Source: Pseudomonas sp. ANT_H4 (lineage in GTDB: Bacteria > Pseudomonadota > Gammaproteobacteria > Pseudomonadales > Pseudomonadaceae). From it: DNA of 64,000 nt. Positions 7,741 to 15,805 of the stretch are shown piece after piece. The stretch covers positions 1 through 64,000 of the forward strand of contig NZ_VOBG01000016.1 of assembly GCF_008369295.1 (NCBI RefSeq), read 5' to 3'. The notes below the pieces were generated by a model. It worked only from the letters and a program-made list of their open reading frames with translations, ran no database searches and had not been told where the DNA came from. Every line of letters begins with the position of its first letter. Position 1 is the first letter of the stretch. Both the position numbers and the translations under genes were made by a program.

Positions 7741-10065
7741 TTAATTCATCCAGCCCTTGACCCAATCCATGACCGAATCAGCGTCCGCGGGAACACCGCC
7801 ACCGCACGCTGCGCCGGCTGGCGGTTCGCTGCCGCGAATATACGGCATCTGTACCGCACCCGGACAGTTGGCATCGGAGCCTTGACCGGTATGGGGATCG
7901 ATCCAGGCCTGGACGATATTGTCGGGCTGCGGCATGTTCAGTGGTAACGGGTCAGCCTTGCGCATGAAACTGGTCCAGACCTGCAATGCACCGGTGGCAC
8001 CAGTGAACGGGGTCTTGCCATTGTCATCGCGGCCCAGCCAGACCACGGCGAGCAAGTCCTGGCTGAAACCGGCGAACCAGCTGTCCCGGGAATCGTTACT
8101 GGTACCTGTCTTGCCGGCCAGGGTCAGGTTGGCAGGCAGCGAGCTGTACACCGAACGCCCTGTACCTTCACGCATTACCCGCTGCATCGCGTTCTGGACC
8201 AGATAGATGGAAGCCGGATCAAAGCGCTGCTGAATCTGGAATGGATAGCGTTTGAGCGGTTCACCTTCAGCGGTCAAGACGCTACGAATCCCGCGCATTG
8301 GCGTATTGAAACCACCGTTGGCGAGGGTCTGGTACATGGTTGCCACTTCCATCGGACTCAGGCCACCGGCACCGAGCAACATGGAAGGGAATGCCGGGAA
8401 CTCCCGGCTGACACCCAGACGTGCAAGCGTCTTGAGGACGTTCGGCACACCAAGCTCAAGGCCAAGACGCGCAGTCGACAAGTTGTAGGAGTGCGCCAGG
8501 CCCTGATACAGGAACACCGTACCGTGGGAACGCCGATCATAATTCTGCGGCTTCCAGACTTGACCATCGGCGCCCTTGACCGAAAAAGCCTCGTCGGACA
8601 GCCAACTGGTCAGCGTGTACTTGCTCGGTTTTTCCAACGCGGTCAGGTATACCGCCGGCTTGATTAAAGAGCCAATCGGTCGCACAGCATCCAGCGCGCG
8701 GTTGAACCCCGCGAAACTGGCCTGGCGACTGCCGATCATGGCCTGGACCTCACCGGTTTCCGGATTGGTCACCACCATGGCCGCTTCCACCTCATCGGAG
8801 CCTTTACGCCCAGCCAGGCGCTTGAAGGTGTCGGTGACGGACGCTTCGGCCTTCATCTGCAAGATGGGGTCGAAACTGGTAAAGATCCGCAGGCCCTCTT
8901 CGGTCAAGTCTTCGTCGCGATAGTCTTCACGCAACTGGCGCTTGACCAGATCGATGAAGCCTGGGAACGAGCTGTCCGCCAGCTTGCCGCGAGTGGTCAC
9001 ACCCAGTGGCATTTTCTTTGCGGCAGCGACCTGCTCGGCTGTGGCGACGCCTTGCTGCTCAAGCACGTCGAGTACCAGATTGCGCCGTTCCATTGCCCGC
9101 TCAGGATTGCGGCGCGGGTTGTAATAGGATGGTCCCTTGACCATGCCCACCAGCAAAGCAACTTGATGCAACTTCAGCTCGGACAACGGTTGACCAAAGA
9201 AGAACTGGCTGGCCAGACCGAAGCCATGCACGGCACGCTGCCCATCCTGTCCGACAAACACTTCATTGAGGTACGCCTCCAGAATCTCGCGCTTGTCGTA
9301 ATGCAACTCAAGCAGCATCGCCATCATGGCTTCAGTGAGCTTACGGCTCAGGCTGCGCTCGCTGGTCAGGTAGAAGTTCTTGACCAATTGTTGCGTCAGG
9401 GTGCTGCCGCCCTGGGTCATCTTGCCGCCCGAGGTATTGACCCATATGGCACGGGCAATCGACTTGGGCGAAACACCCCAGTGACTGTAAAAGTCCCGGT
9501 CTTCCACGGCGACCAGGGTTTCCAGCAGATAAGGAGGCACCTGGTCAATCTTGATGAGGATGCGATCTTCAAGGTTTTTCGGGTAAATCCCACCAATCAG
9601 CAACGGCTCCAGGCGCACCACCGGCAGCTTTGCGCCACTGAGGGCCGAAAGCTGCGCGACGTAGTCGCCCGAGAAACGCACACGAACCGGCTGCGCCTTT
9701 TCAAGGCCTTCATAGAATTGGAAGCCACGGGTGTTCAAGTCCACGGTATTGCCGCTGACCGCCGCCGCACCAGGACCATTGGCCACGCTTTCGCGCCGAT
9801 AGCCCAGGGCATCGAGTTCGGTGAGGAAATCGTCCTTGCTAAGCTTCTGGCCGGTGAACAATTCCAGCGGGCGCGCGTAGACCTTCGCGGGAATGGTCCA
9901 GCGCTTGCCAGAGAACTTCTCCTGAACCACTGCATCAAGGTAGACCGCGAAGCCTGCAATCACTACAAGACCGACCAGGCCGAGCTTGATGGCCCAGCCC
10001 AGCCAGGGGCGCAGGCCGCTGGAAGGAGGTTTTTTACGGGAACGGGGAGATCGGGTACGAGTCAT
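7741..10065 (-). CDS. mrcB: Penicillin-binding protein 1B (bifunctional glycosyltransferase/transpeptidase)
   Basis: 774 residues. Polymerises lipid II and cross-links peptidoglycan. A basic cytoplasmic tail is followed by one membrane helix (about 22-46), a UB2H-like region (about 60-150), the GT51 domain with catalytic Glu188 in VAVEDRDFYSHWG, and the transpeptidase with Ser466-x-x-Lys469, SYN at 526-528 and KTG starting at Lys652. No Shine-Dalgarno precedes the ATG, and a TATAAT lies only 8 bases before it (see findings). Followed by its activator gene lpoP. Confidence 0.96.
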   Translation of the reverse strand: MTRTRSPRSRKKPPSSGLRPWLGWAIKLGLVGLVVIAGFAVYLDAVVQEKFSGKRWTIPAKVYARPLELFTGQKLSKDDFLTELDALGYRRESVANGPGAAAVSGNTVDLNTRGFQFYEGLEKAQPVRVRFSGDYVAQLSALSGAKLPVVRLEPLLIGGIYPKNLEDRILIKIDQVPPYLLETLVAVEDRDFYSHWGVSPKSIARAIWVNTSGGKMTQGGSTLTQQLVKNFYLTSERSLSRKLTEAMMAMLLELHYDKREILEAYLNEVFVGQDGQRAVHGFGLASQFFFGQPLSELKLHQVALLVGMVKGPSYYNPRRNPERAMERRNLVLDVLEQQGVATAEQVAAAKKMPLGVTTRGKLADSSFPGFIDLVKRQLREDYRDEDLTEEGLRIFTSFDPILQMKAEASVTDTFKRLAGRKGSDEVEAAMVVTNPETGEVQAMIGSRQASFAGFNRALDAVRPIGSLIKPAVYLTALEKPSKYTLTSWLSDEAFSVKGADGQVWKPQNYDRRSHGTVFLYQGLAHSYNLSTARLGLELGVPNVLKTLARLGVSREFPAFPSMLLGAGGLSPMEVATMYQTLANGGFNTPMRGIRSVLTAEGEPLKRYPFQIQQRFDPASIYLVQNAMQRVMREGTGRSVYSSLPANLTLAGKTGTSNDSRDSWFAGFSQDLLAVVWLGRDDNGKTPFTGATGALQVWTSFMRKADPLPLNMPQPDNIVQAWIDPHTGQGSDANCPGAVQMPYIRGSEPPAGAACGGGVPADADSVMDWVKGWMN

Positions 10066-10073
10066 GGCGGCGG

Positions 10074-10079
10074 ATTATA
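10074..10079 (-). promoter_or_regulatory. Candidate -10 box of mrcB
   Basis: TATAAT on the minus strand ends eight bases before the mrcB ATG. A transcript starting at the usual distance would have only about two or three leader bases. No good -35 lies at 16-18 bases (TTGATC is at 14), so the promoter itself is tentative. Confidence 0.4.
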
Positions 10080-10117
10080 CGCACTTTATTGATGATCAAC
10101 ATGAGCCGGGCAGCGGT

Positions 10118-10145
10118 TTGCACGACCGGCTTGAGCAGCCATAAT
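10118..10145 (+). promoter_or_regulatory. Candidate promoter of the APH/P-loop fusion gene
   Basis: TTGCAC (10118-10123) and CATAAT (10140-10145) are separated by 16 bases, about 38 bases before the GTG start. It is divergent from mrcB. Confidence 0.45.
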
Positions 10146-10183
10146 GCCCCCCATTAATTTTTCCAGACTCTGAAGGATCGCCC

Positions 10184-11740
10184 GTGAGCCAGTCCCTGAT
10201 TGCTGCCCTGCAAAACCCGGCCCTGTTTCCACATCCGGTAGACGAGTTTCAAGTCATCGAAACCCATATTTCCTGGGTCCTGCTCACCGGCCCCTACGCC
10301 TATAAAATGAAAAAACCGGTGAATTTCGGCTTTCTCGACTTCACCCAGTTGGACGCTCGCGGCCACTTCTGCAACGAAGAACTGCGCCTCAACCAGCGCC
10401 TGACGAAAGATTTGTATCTTGAAGTTTTGCCAATCACCGGCAGCATTGAGGCACCACAACTCAACGGTGAAGGCCCGGTCATCGAATATGTTCTGAAGAT
10501 GCGCCAGTTCCCGCAAAGCCAGTTGCTCAGCACCCTGCAAGCCAACGGCGAATTGACCACCGCGCACATCGACGAGATGGCCGAGCAAATCGCGCACTTC
10601 CATCTGAATGCACCCAAGGTTCCACAGGCTCATTCGGCCGGCACACCGCAAGACGTAATGGCGCCTGTGCGGCAGAACTTCGAACAAATCCGCCCGTTCC
10701 TGAGCGACAAGGCCGACCTGCTGCAACTCGAAGCCCTTCAAGCCTGGGCCGAAAGCAGCTTCGAGCGCCTCAAGCCGCTGTTCGAACAACGCAAGCTCGA
10801 TGGCTTCATTCGTGAATGCCACGGTGATATTCACCTGGGCAACGTGACCATGATTGACGGTCATGTGGTGATCTTCGATTGCATCGAATTCAATGAGCCG
10901 TTTCGCTTCACAGACGTTTATGCCGACACTGGCTTCCTGGCCATGGATCTCGAAGACCGTGGTCTAAAATCCCTGGCCCGGCGATTTATCAGCCAATACC
11001 TGGAATTGACCGGCGACTATCAAGGCCTGGAACTGCTGAACTTCTATAAAGCCTACCGCGCCCTGGTCCGAGCCAAGATTGCCCTGTTCAGCATGCCGGC
11101 CGAAGCCGACCCGGTGCAGCGTGCGACCACACTGCGCCAGTACCGCAACTACGCGAACCTGGCAGAAAGCTACAGCACCATCCCATCGCGTTTCCTGGCG
11201 ATTACCCACGGCGTATCGGCCACCGGCAAAAGCCATGTAGCGATGCGCCTGGTGGAAGCGCTGGGTGCCGTTCGCCTGCGCTCGGACGTAGAGCGCAAGC
11301 GCCTGTTTGGCGAGCAAAAGGTCGAAAACACACCACAAGCCGGAATTTACGCAGCAGACGCCAGCGCCGCCACCTACGCGCAACTCAACACCATCGCCGA
11401 CACAGTGCTGCGCGCCGGTTTTCCGGTGGTGCTGGATGCCACCTACCTCAAGCGTGATCAGCGTGATGCTGCCGCCAAAGTCGCCGAGGCCACCGGTGCG
11501 CCGTTCCTGATCCTCGACTGCAACGCACCGCAAGCCGTTATCGCCAATTGGCTGGCAAAGCGCCAGGCAGACAAGAACGACCCGTCCGATGCCACGTTGA
11601 CCATCATCGAAGAGCAGCAGGCCTCCCGTGACCCGCTCAGCGCCGAGGAAGTGCTGCTGAGCAAGCGGGTCGAGACCAATGAAAGCGGGACACTGGACGC
11701 GCTGGTGGCGCATATTCGTCAGCGTCTGCCGGGACTGTAA
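10184..11740 (+). CDS. Fusion of an APH-type phosphotransferase-like domain and a P-loop kinase-like domain
   Basis: 518 residues from a GTG start with GAAGGA upstream. The N-terminal half (about 20-300) resembles the aminoglycoside/choline kinase fold, with the catalytic-loop motif HGDIHLGN (His213, Asp215) and a metal-binding-like Asp232 in FDCIEFN. The C-terminal part (about 335-518) has a Walker A GVSATGKS at 343-350 and looks like a zeta-toxin or gluconate-kinase-like P-loop kinase. Proteins of this architecture are widespread and usually annotated only as bifunctional phosphotransferase/ATP-binding protein. Substrate unknown; nothing here indicates antibiotic resistance. It stands alone between mrcB and a pentapeptide gene. 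Confidence 0.85.
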   Translation: MSQSLIAALQNPALFPHPVDEFQVIETHISWVLLTGPYAYKMKKPVNFGFLDFTQLDARGHFCNEELRLNQRLTKDLYLEVLPITGSIEAPQLNGEGPVIEYVLKMRQFPQSQLLSTLQANGELTTAHIDEMAEQIAHFHLNAPKVPQAHSAGTPQDVMAPVRQNFEQIRPFLSDKADLLQLEALQAWAESSFERLKPLFEQRKLDGFIRECHGDIHLGNVTMIDGHVVIFDCIEFNEPFRFTDVYADTGFLAMDLEDRGLKSLARRFISQYLELTGDYQGLELLNFYKAYRALVRAKIALFSMPAEADPVQRATTLRQYRNYANLAESYSTIPSRFLAITHGVSATGKSHVAMRLVEALGAVRLRSDVERKRLFGEQKVENTPQAGIYAADASAATYAQLNTIADTVLRAGFPVVLDATYLKRDQRDAAAKVAEATGAPFLILDCNAPQAVIANWLAKRQADKNDPSDATLTIIEEQQASRDPLSAEEVLLSKRVETNESGTLDALVAHIRQRLPGL

Positions 11741-11795
11741 GAAAAATTTCTTGGTCGTGCAGCCTCATCGGCTAACGACCGAGCAACAGTGGCAC

Positions 11796-11801
11796 TATAA
11801 T
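11796..11801 (+). promoter_or_regulatory. Candidate -10 box upstream of the pentapeptide-repeat gene
   Basis: A perfect TATAAT lies 30 bases before the GTG start. The -35 position (TAACGA, 17-base spacing) is poor. Confidence 0.35.
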
Positions 11802-11831
11802 GGCGTCATAAATCCAACAGGAGACGCCGTT

Positions 11832-12176
11832 GTGAGCCAGCCGAAGCTTCTTGATTCCCCGCTTTACGCACTGCTGCATAAAGATGATATCCATGGCTTC
11901 AACCAGGAACGCCCGAAGGACGGCACCGTCGACATGCGCGGCGGCGACTTTCGTGGGCTGGACCTACGCCACCTGAACGCCGAGGGTGTCGATTTTACCG
12001 ACGCCTATTTCCGCTCCGCCGATTTGCGCGGCCTGGACTTGCGCGGTTGCTCACTGGAGGGCGCGAGCCTCGCCCATGCGCAGATCTCGGGCACTTACTT
12101 CCCACCGGAACTGACTGCTGACGAGATACTCATGTCAGTCAATTTCGGCACTCGCCTGCGCTACCGCATCAAGTAA
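11832..12176 (+). CDS. Small pentapeptide-repeat protein
   Basis: 114 residues from a GTG with CAGGAG eight bases upstream; the reading frame extends further 5' but overlaps the preceding gene and lacks a site. The middle (about 35-85) is built of A(D/N)Lxx-type five-residue repeats such as DLRGLDLRGCSLEGASL, which fold into a right-handed quadrilateral beta helix. The ends are not repetitive. Some pentapeptide proteins mimic DNA and protect gyrase, but most have no known role; nothing in the neighbourhood points to one. Function not assigned. Confidence 0.8.
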   Translation: MSQPKLLDSPLYALLHKDDIHGFNQERPKDGTVDMRGGDFRGLDLRHLNAEGVDFTDAYFRSADLRGLDLRGCSLEGASLAHAQISGTYFPPELTADEILMSVNFGTRLRYRIK

Positions 12177-12379
12177 TGCAGTTACATCGCCGCTCAGTTA
12201 CGCGCAACGCGGGCCGGGCTCTCTTCGTCTGCCTGCCGTCAAATTTCCAGCGTCAGCCTTAGAAGCTTTTGCGTCGTTTCCGAGCAAAGAACTACGTTTT
12301 TCCTACTGAGCGCTACACTCCTTTCAGGCTGCCTGGTCACGATACCCACCGCACCATTCGGCCATCGCAAGGAGGCTTG

Positions 12380-12652
12380 ATGAATGATGAGCTGCAACAC
12401 CTGAAAAACCTTGGCAAAACGTCGGCGCAGTGGCTGCATGCGGTGGGCATCCACAGTGCTTCGGACCTGCGTCGCCTGGGGGCGGTAGACGCTTACCGGG
12501 CGGTACGAACCCGAGGCTTCCGGGCGTCCAAAGTGCTGCTGTATGCCATCGAAGGGGCGCTGATGGATGTGCACTGGAACGATATTCCGGCAGAGCGCAA
12601 AGAAGCCTTGAATCGTCAACTGGAAGCTCTTTTGACACGGCACAAAAACTGA
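12380..12652 (+). CDS. TfoX/Sxy C-terminal domain protein
   Basis: 90 residues, starting at an ATG with a strong GGAGG five bases upstream. The sequence (LKNLGKTSAQWLHAVGIHS and following) is the helix-hairpin-helix-like C-terminal domain of TfoX/Sxy competence regulators. The N-terminal TfoX domain is absent, as in many short Pseudomonas versions, so a competence role should not be assumed. It is followed by the PrrF sRNA on the same strand, 112 bases later, which has its own promoter. Confidence 0.8.
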   Translation: MNDELQHLKNLGKTSAQWLHAVGIHSASDLRRLGAVDAYRAVRTRGFRASKVLLYAIEGALMDVHWNDIPAERKEALNRQLEALLTRHKN

Positions 12653-12730
12653 GACGACCAACTGACCTAATGTTTCCGGGGATTCCAAACAAGTATTTGA
12701 GAAAAATGGAAAGGACAGCAAAAACAAATA

Positions 12731-12758
12731 TTGACTCTCAAATGAGAATCGTTATGAT
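12731..12758 (+). promoter_or_regulatory. PrrF promoter overlapped by a Fur box
   Basis: TTGACT (12731-12736), a 16-base spacer and TATGAT (12753-12758) form a promoter. A Fur-box match covers 12738-12756, agreeing with the 19-base consensus GATAATGATAATCATTATC at 13 positions by my alignment. Fur with iron would sit across the spacer and -10. Confidence 0.75.
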
Positions 12759-12764
12759 TATCGC

Positions 12765-12877
12765 AACTGGTCGCGAGATCAGCCGATAACTGAAAGACCA
12801 TTGGTTCGGACTCTCAGATTATCTCCTCATCAGGCTAATCACGGTTATTTGACCCGGCTCTTGCCGGGTCTTTTTTT
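12765..12877 (+). ncRNA. prrF: PrrF iron-responsive small RNA
   Basis: About 113 nucleotides from the predicted start to the end of the U-tract. I recognise the PrrF core (ATTATCTCCTCATCAGGC, 12818-12835), which base-pairs with mRNAs of non-essential iron proteins under iron starvation, and the usual 5' end AACTGGTCGCGAGATC. It ends in a GACCCGGC/GCCGGGTC hairpin plus seven U residues. Only one copy is present here, unlike the tandem prrF1-prrF2 of P. aeruginosa. The neighbouring heme importer is also iron-linked. Confidence 0.88.
12851..12877 (+). terminator. Intrinsic terminator of PrrF
   Basis: GACCCGGC (12851-12858) and GCCGGGTC (12863-12870) enclose a four-base loop, followed by seven T residues. 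It lacks a T-run on the other strand, so it should not terminate hmuTUV. Confidence 0.9.
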
Positions 12878-12912
12878 GCCTAGAAAAAATCATCCTGAAC
12901 CGCACTGCCGCT

Positions 12913-13680
12913 TCAGCGGGCAATGATCAACGGATGCCCGCGCTCGGGATGCGGCTGCACCAATACATCAAGACCAAACACCGCTTTCAGAGGCTCTGGA
13001 CGCAAGACCTGCGCCGGAGAATCGAGGGCATGCGGACGCCCCTCTTCCAGCAGCAATATGCGGTCACAGTAGCGGGCAGCCAGGTTCAGATCGTGCAGGA
13101 TCACCAGCACCGCCGCGCCGCGGTCAGCGAAAGTGCGAATCGCTTGCAAGGTAGTGTGCTGGTGCAACGGATCGAGCATCGACGTCGGCTCATCCAGTAA
13201 CAAGGTCTGCCCTGCCTCGCCAGGCCACAGTTGCGCGAGCACCCGCGCCAGGTGAACACGCTGACGCTCACCGCCGGACAGGGCCAGATAACTGCGACCA
13301 CTCAAGTGGCCGATATCAGCAGCATGCAAGGCGGCGCTAATAATTTCATCGTCACGCACCCGACCGGTTTGATGAGGTAGACGGCCCATGCCGACGACTT
13401 CCTCGACACGAAAAGCAAAGTCCAAAGTAGACGTCTGGGGCAATACCGCCAGACGCTGAGCCCGCTGCGCCCCGCTCCACTCCTTCAATTCGAGCTGATC
13501 CAGCCATACCTGACCCTTATCGGGCTGCAACTCGCCACACAGCGCCCCAAGCAAGGTGCTTTTGCCCGCGCCATTGGGACCTAGCACGCCGAGTACTTCC
13601 CCCGGCCTCAGATCCAGGGTCACGTCGGCCAGCACGGTTTTCCTGCCGCGACGGATCTGCAGGTTGTCCACTCGCAGCAT
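12913..13680 (-). CDS. hmuV: Heme ABC transporter ATP-binding protein
   Basis: 255 residues. ATPase of an inner-membrane heme importer. Walker A GPNGAGKST is at about 34-42, the signature LSGGERQR near 135 and Walker B LLLDEPTSMLD follows. The start overlaps the hmuU stop as ATGA, the second such overlap in hmuT-hmuU-hmuV, so the three are co-translated. The specificity (heme rather than ferric siderophore or B12) is inferred from family resemblance of all three subunits and from the Fur box upstream of hmuT. No TonB-dependent heme receptor or heme oxygenase is in the window. Confidence 0.88.
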   Translation of the reverse strand: MLRVDNLQIRRGRKTVLADVTLDLRPGEVLGVLGPNGAGKSTLLGALCGELQPDKGQVWLDQLELKEWSGAQRAQRLAVLPQTSTLDFAFRVEEVVGMGRLPHQTGRVRDDEIISAALHAADIGHLSGRSYLALSGGERQRVHLARVLAQLWPGEAGQTLLLDEPTSMLDPLHQHTTLQAIRTFADRGAAVLVILHDLNLAARYCDRILLLEEGRPHALDSPAQVLRPEPLKAVFGLDVLVQPHPERGHPLIIAR

Positions 13681-14717
13681 CAGGCGCGTCCTCGCAACAA
13701 CAGATAAAGAAAAAACGGGGCGCCGATAAAGGCGGTAACAATACCGATGGGTAACTCCGCCGGCGCCAGGGCCAGGCGAGCCACCAGATCAGCGAACAAC
13801 AGCAGGCTCGCGCCCGCCAGCACCGACGCAGGCAGCAACACGCGATGATCCGGACCCGCCAGCAGGCGCACCAGATGCGGCACCACCAGGCCGACAAAGC
13901 CGATCATCCCCGCCGCCGCCACCGCAGCACCTACCCCAAGCGCCGTGCAAAACACCAATTCACGCTTAAGGCCCTCGACATCAACTCCCAGGTGATTGGC
14001 TTCCGATTCGCCCAGCAACAGAGCATTCAGCGCCTTGGCCCGGCGGGGCAGCCACAGCGCCACACCCGCACTGACCAACAACAACGGCCACAACCGCGAA
14101 TAGCTGGCACCGTTAAGGCTACCCAGGTTCCAGAAAGTGAGGGTGCGCAGCGTGGCGTCATCTGCCAGGTAGGTAAACAGGCCGACTGCCGAGCCGGCCA
14201 GCGCCGTCAGCGCGATACCGGCCAGCAACATCGTTGCAACGTTGGTCTGGCCATTGCGCCGTCCCAGGCGATAGACCAGTGCAGTCACCCCCAGGCCGCC
14301 GAGAAACGCGCACAGCGACAGCAAGTACGGCCCCAGGGCATCGGGCAAACCACCAAAGATCGAACCGCCGACAATTGCAACCGCGGCCCCCAGCGCCGCG
14401 CCACTGGAAACCCCCACCAAGCCAGGATCAGCCAACGGGTTGCGAAACAGCCCCTGCATGGCAACGCCCGACAGCGCCAGCACGCCGCCAACCGCCAGCC
14501 CCAGCAAGGTGCGCGGCAAGCGGATCTGGCCAAGAATCAACTCCGCCTGCTCCAGGCCCTGCGCCTCAATCGGCACGCCAAGCAAGCGCAATGCCGCCCG
14601 CAACGTATCGAGCAACGGCAAGCTGACAGGCCCCAGGGCTAATGACAGCCAGATCGCCAGGACACACAGCAGGCTCAAGCCAATGAACAGCGTCCGCGGT
14701 TTAACCAGAGTGGTCAT
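13680..14717 (-). CDS. hmuU: Heme ABC transporter permease
   Basis: 345 residues of the FecCD/BtuC permease family with roughly ten hydrophobic segments. Recognisable family motifs include the GGVLALSGVAMQGLFRNPLA stretch (about 77-96) and GLVVPHLVRL near 280, the latter forming the coupling contact with the ATPase. Dimer of HmuU moves heme from HmuT across the inner membrane. It overlaps hmuT by four bases (ATGA) and hmuV likewise. Confidence 0.88.
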   Translation of the reverse strand: MTTLVKPRTLFIGLSLLCVLAIWLSLALGPVSLPLLDTLRAALRLLGVPIEAQGLEQAELILGQIRLPRTLLGLAVGGVLALSGVAMQGLFRNPLADPGLVGVSSGAALGAAVAIVGGSIFGGLPDALGPYLLSLCAFLGGLGVTALVYRLGRRNGQTNVATMLLAGIALTALAGSAVGLFTYLADDATLRTLTFWNLGSLNGASYSRLWPLLLVSAGVALWLPRRAKALNALLLGESEANHLGVDVEGLKRELVFCTALGVGAAVAAAGMIGFVGLVVPHLVRLLAGPDHRVLLPASVLAGASLLLFADLVARLALAPAELPIGIVTAFIGAPFFLYLLLRGRA

Positions 14718-15598
14718 GGGGCGGTTTTAACCTGAGACGGGTAGAAACCGGCGGACAGTTGCACCAAGCTTTTTGGCAGACGTGGGCCCAGCCCCCCCAC
14801 CAGTAAAGTAGGGTCCAGCTCAAAGACCCGACCAGCCTTGGCTGCCGGCGTGGCCGCGAGAATCGGGTTTTCCTTGAACAGCGCCGCGCGCGCTGCGTCA
14901 CCACTCAGGGCACGATCCGAGAACACCAGCACCTCGGGACTCATGCCCGCCAAGGACTCGACGGAAAACGGTTTGTAGCCACTGTGGGTGGCCAGGTTAC
15001 GACCACCCGCTTGTTGCAGCACCCAGTCGGCGGCCGTGTCTTTACCTGCAATCAACGGTTTGCCACCAGCATGCCCCAACACCAACAGGACGCCTGGCGC
15101 TTTTTGTGTGGCCTGAGCGTGAGCCACCCAGCCTTTTTGCTGCTCAAGCTGCTTTTTATAGACGCCAAACAACTCTGACGCCTTGGCATCGCTACCCAGC
15201 AGCTTGCCCAAATGCTGCAAATTGCCCTCAAGCGTCGGCAGGTCGGGCTGAGCCGAAAACATCTCCACCTGCACGCCAGCACTGCGAATCTGCGCCAGCA
15301 CCGGTGGCGGGCCCATTTCTTCAGTACCGACCAGGATTTGCGGACGCAGACTAAGAATGCCCTCGGCCGATAACTGACGCTGGTAACCGATGCTCGGCAG
15401 CGCCTTGAGGGATTCAGGATGCTGGCTGGTGGTATCGACCCCCACCAACTTCGATTCGCCGCCCAGAGCCGTCACCCACTCCGATAACGCACCGCCGGCA
15501 CTGACCCAGCGTTGCGGCAGTTCAGAGGCTTGGGCTTGAGCCCCATGGTTGACCAGCAGTCCGACAACAATCGCAATAGCGCTGGCACTCAGACGCAT
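14714..15598 (-). CDS. hmuT: Periplasmic heme-binding protein HmuT
   Basis: 294 residues from the ATG at 15598. The frame is open 13 codons further up, but this start gives a clean Sec signal peptide (MRLSASAIAIVVGLLVNHGAQA) and has GAAGGA upstream. The mature protein has the type III binding-protein fold: GVDTTSQHPES near the N-terminus, the long central helix containing YKKQLEQQKG, and KPLIAGKDTAADWVLQQAGG. It delivers heme to HmuUV. First gene of the operon, under the candidate Fur box at 15712-15726. Confidence 0.88.
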   Translation of the reverse strand: MRLSASAIAIVVGLLVNHGAQAQASELPQRWVSAGGALSEWVTALGGESKLVGVDTTSQHPESLKALPSIGYQRQLSAEGILSLRPQILVGTEEMGPPPVLAQIRSAGVQVEMFSAQPDLPTLEGNLQHLGKLLGSDAKASELFGVYKKQLEQQKGWVAHAQATQKAPGVLLVLGHAGGKPLIAGKDTAADWVLQQAGGRNLATHSGYKPFSVESLAGMSPEVLVFSDRALSGDAARAALFKENPILAATPAAKAGRVFELDPTLLVGGLGPRLPKSLVQLSAGFYPSQVKTAP

Positions 15599-15711
15599 AA
15601 AAGGGTTTCCTTCAAAGGGGTGGACCGACTGAACCACTCAGTCATGTGACAGATCAAGGCTGCCTGGCATCGTACTGAGCACGCAGCTAGCTAACGGGCG
15701 AAGCTGGCATT

Positions 15712-15735
15712 TGATAATTGTTTGCATTTAAACGT
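15712..15735 (-). promoter_or_regulatory. hmuT promoter with candidate Fur box
   Basis: On the minus strand TTGACG, a 16-base spacer and TATCAA lie about 110 bases before hmuT. Overlapping the -10, TGATAATTGTTTGCA (plus strand 15712-15726) matches the 7-1-7 Fur consensus at 11 of 14 informative positions. Confidence 0.6.
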
Positions 15736-15805
15736 CAAGCGCCGGACACACGGGCAAAACCCGGATCGTCCTGCAGCCCTTTACCCGCACCACCTGAGAG
15801 TAAAT

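Noticed and set aside
10184..11740. Aminoglycoside resistance gene
   Set aside because: The APH-like catalytic loop alone does not indicate resistance; the fused P-loop domain marks a widespread core-genome family of unknown substrate.
11679..11831. N-terminal extension of the pentapeptide-repeat protein
   Set aside because: It would overlap the upstream gene, and the GTG at 11832 has its own CAGGAG site.
12380..12652. Competence regulator TfoX
   Set aside because: Only the C-terminal domain is present, so a competence role is not supported.
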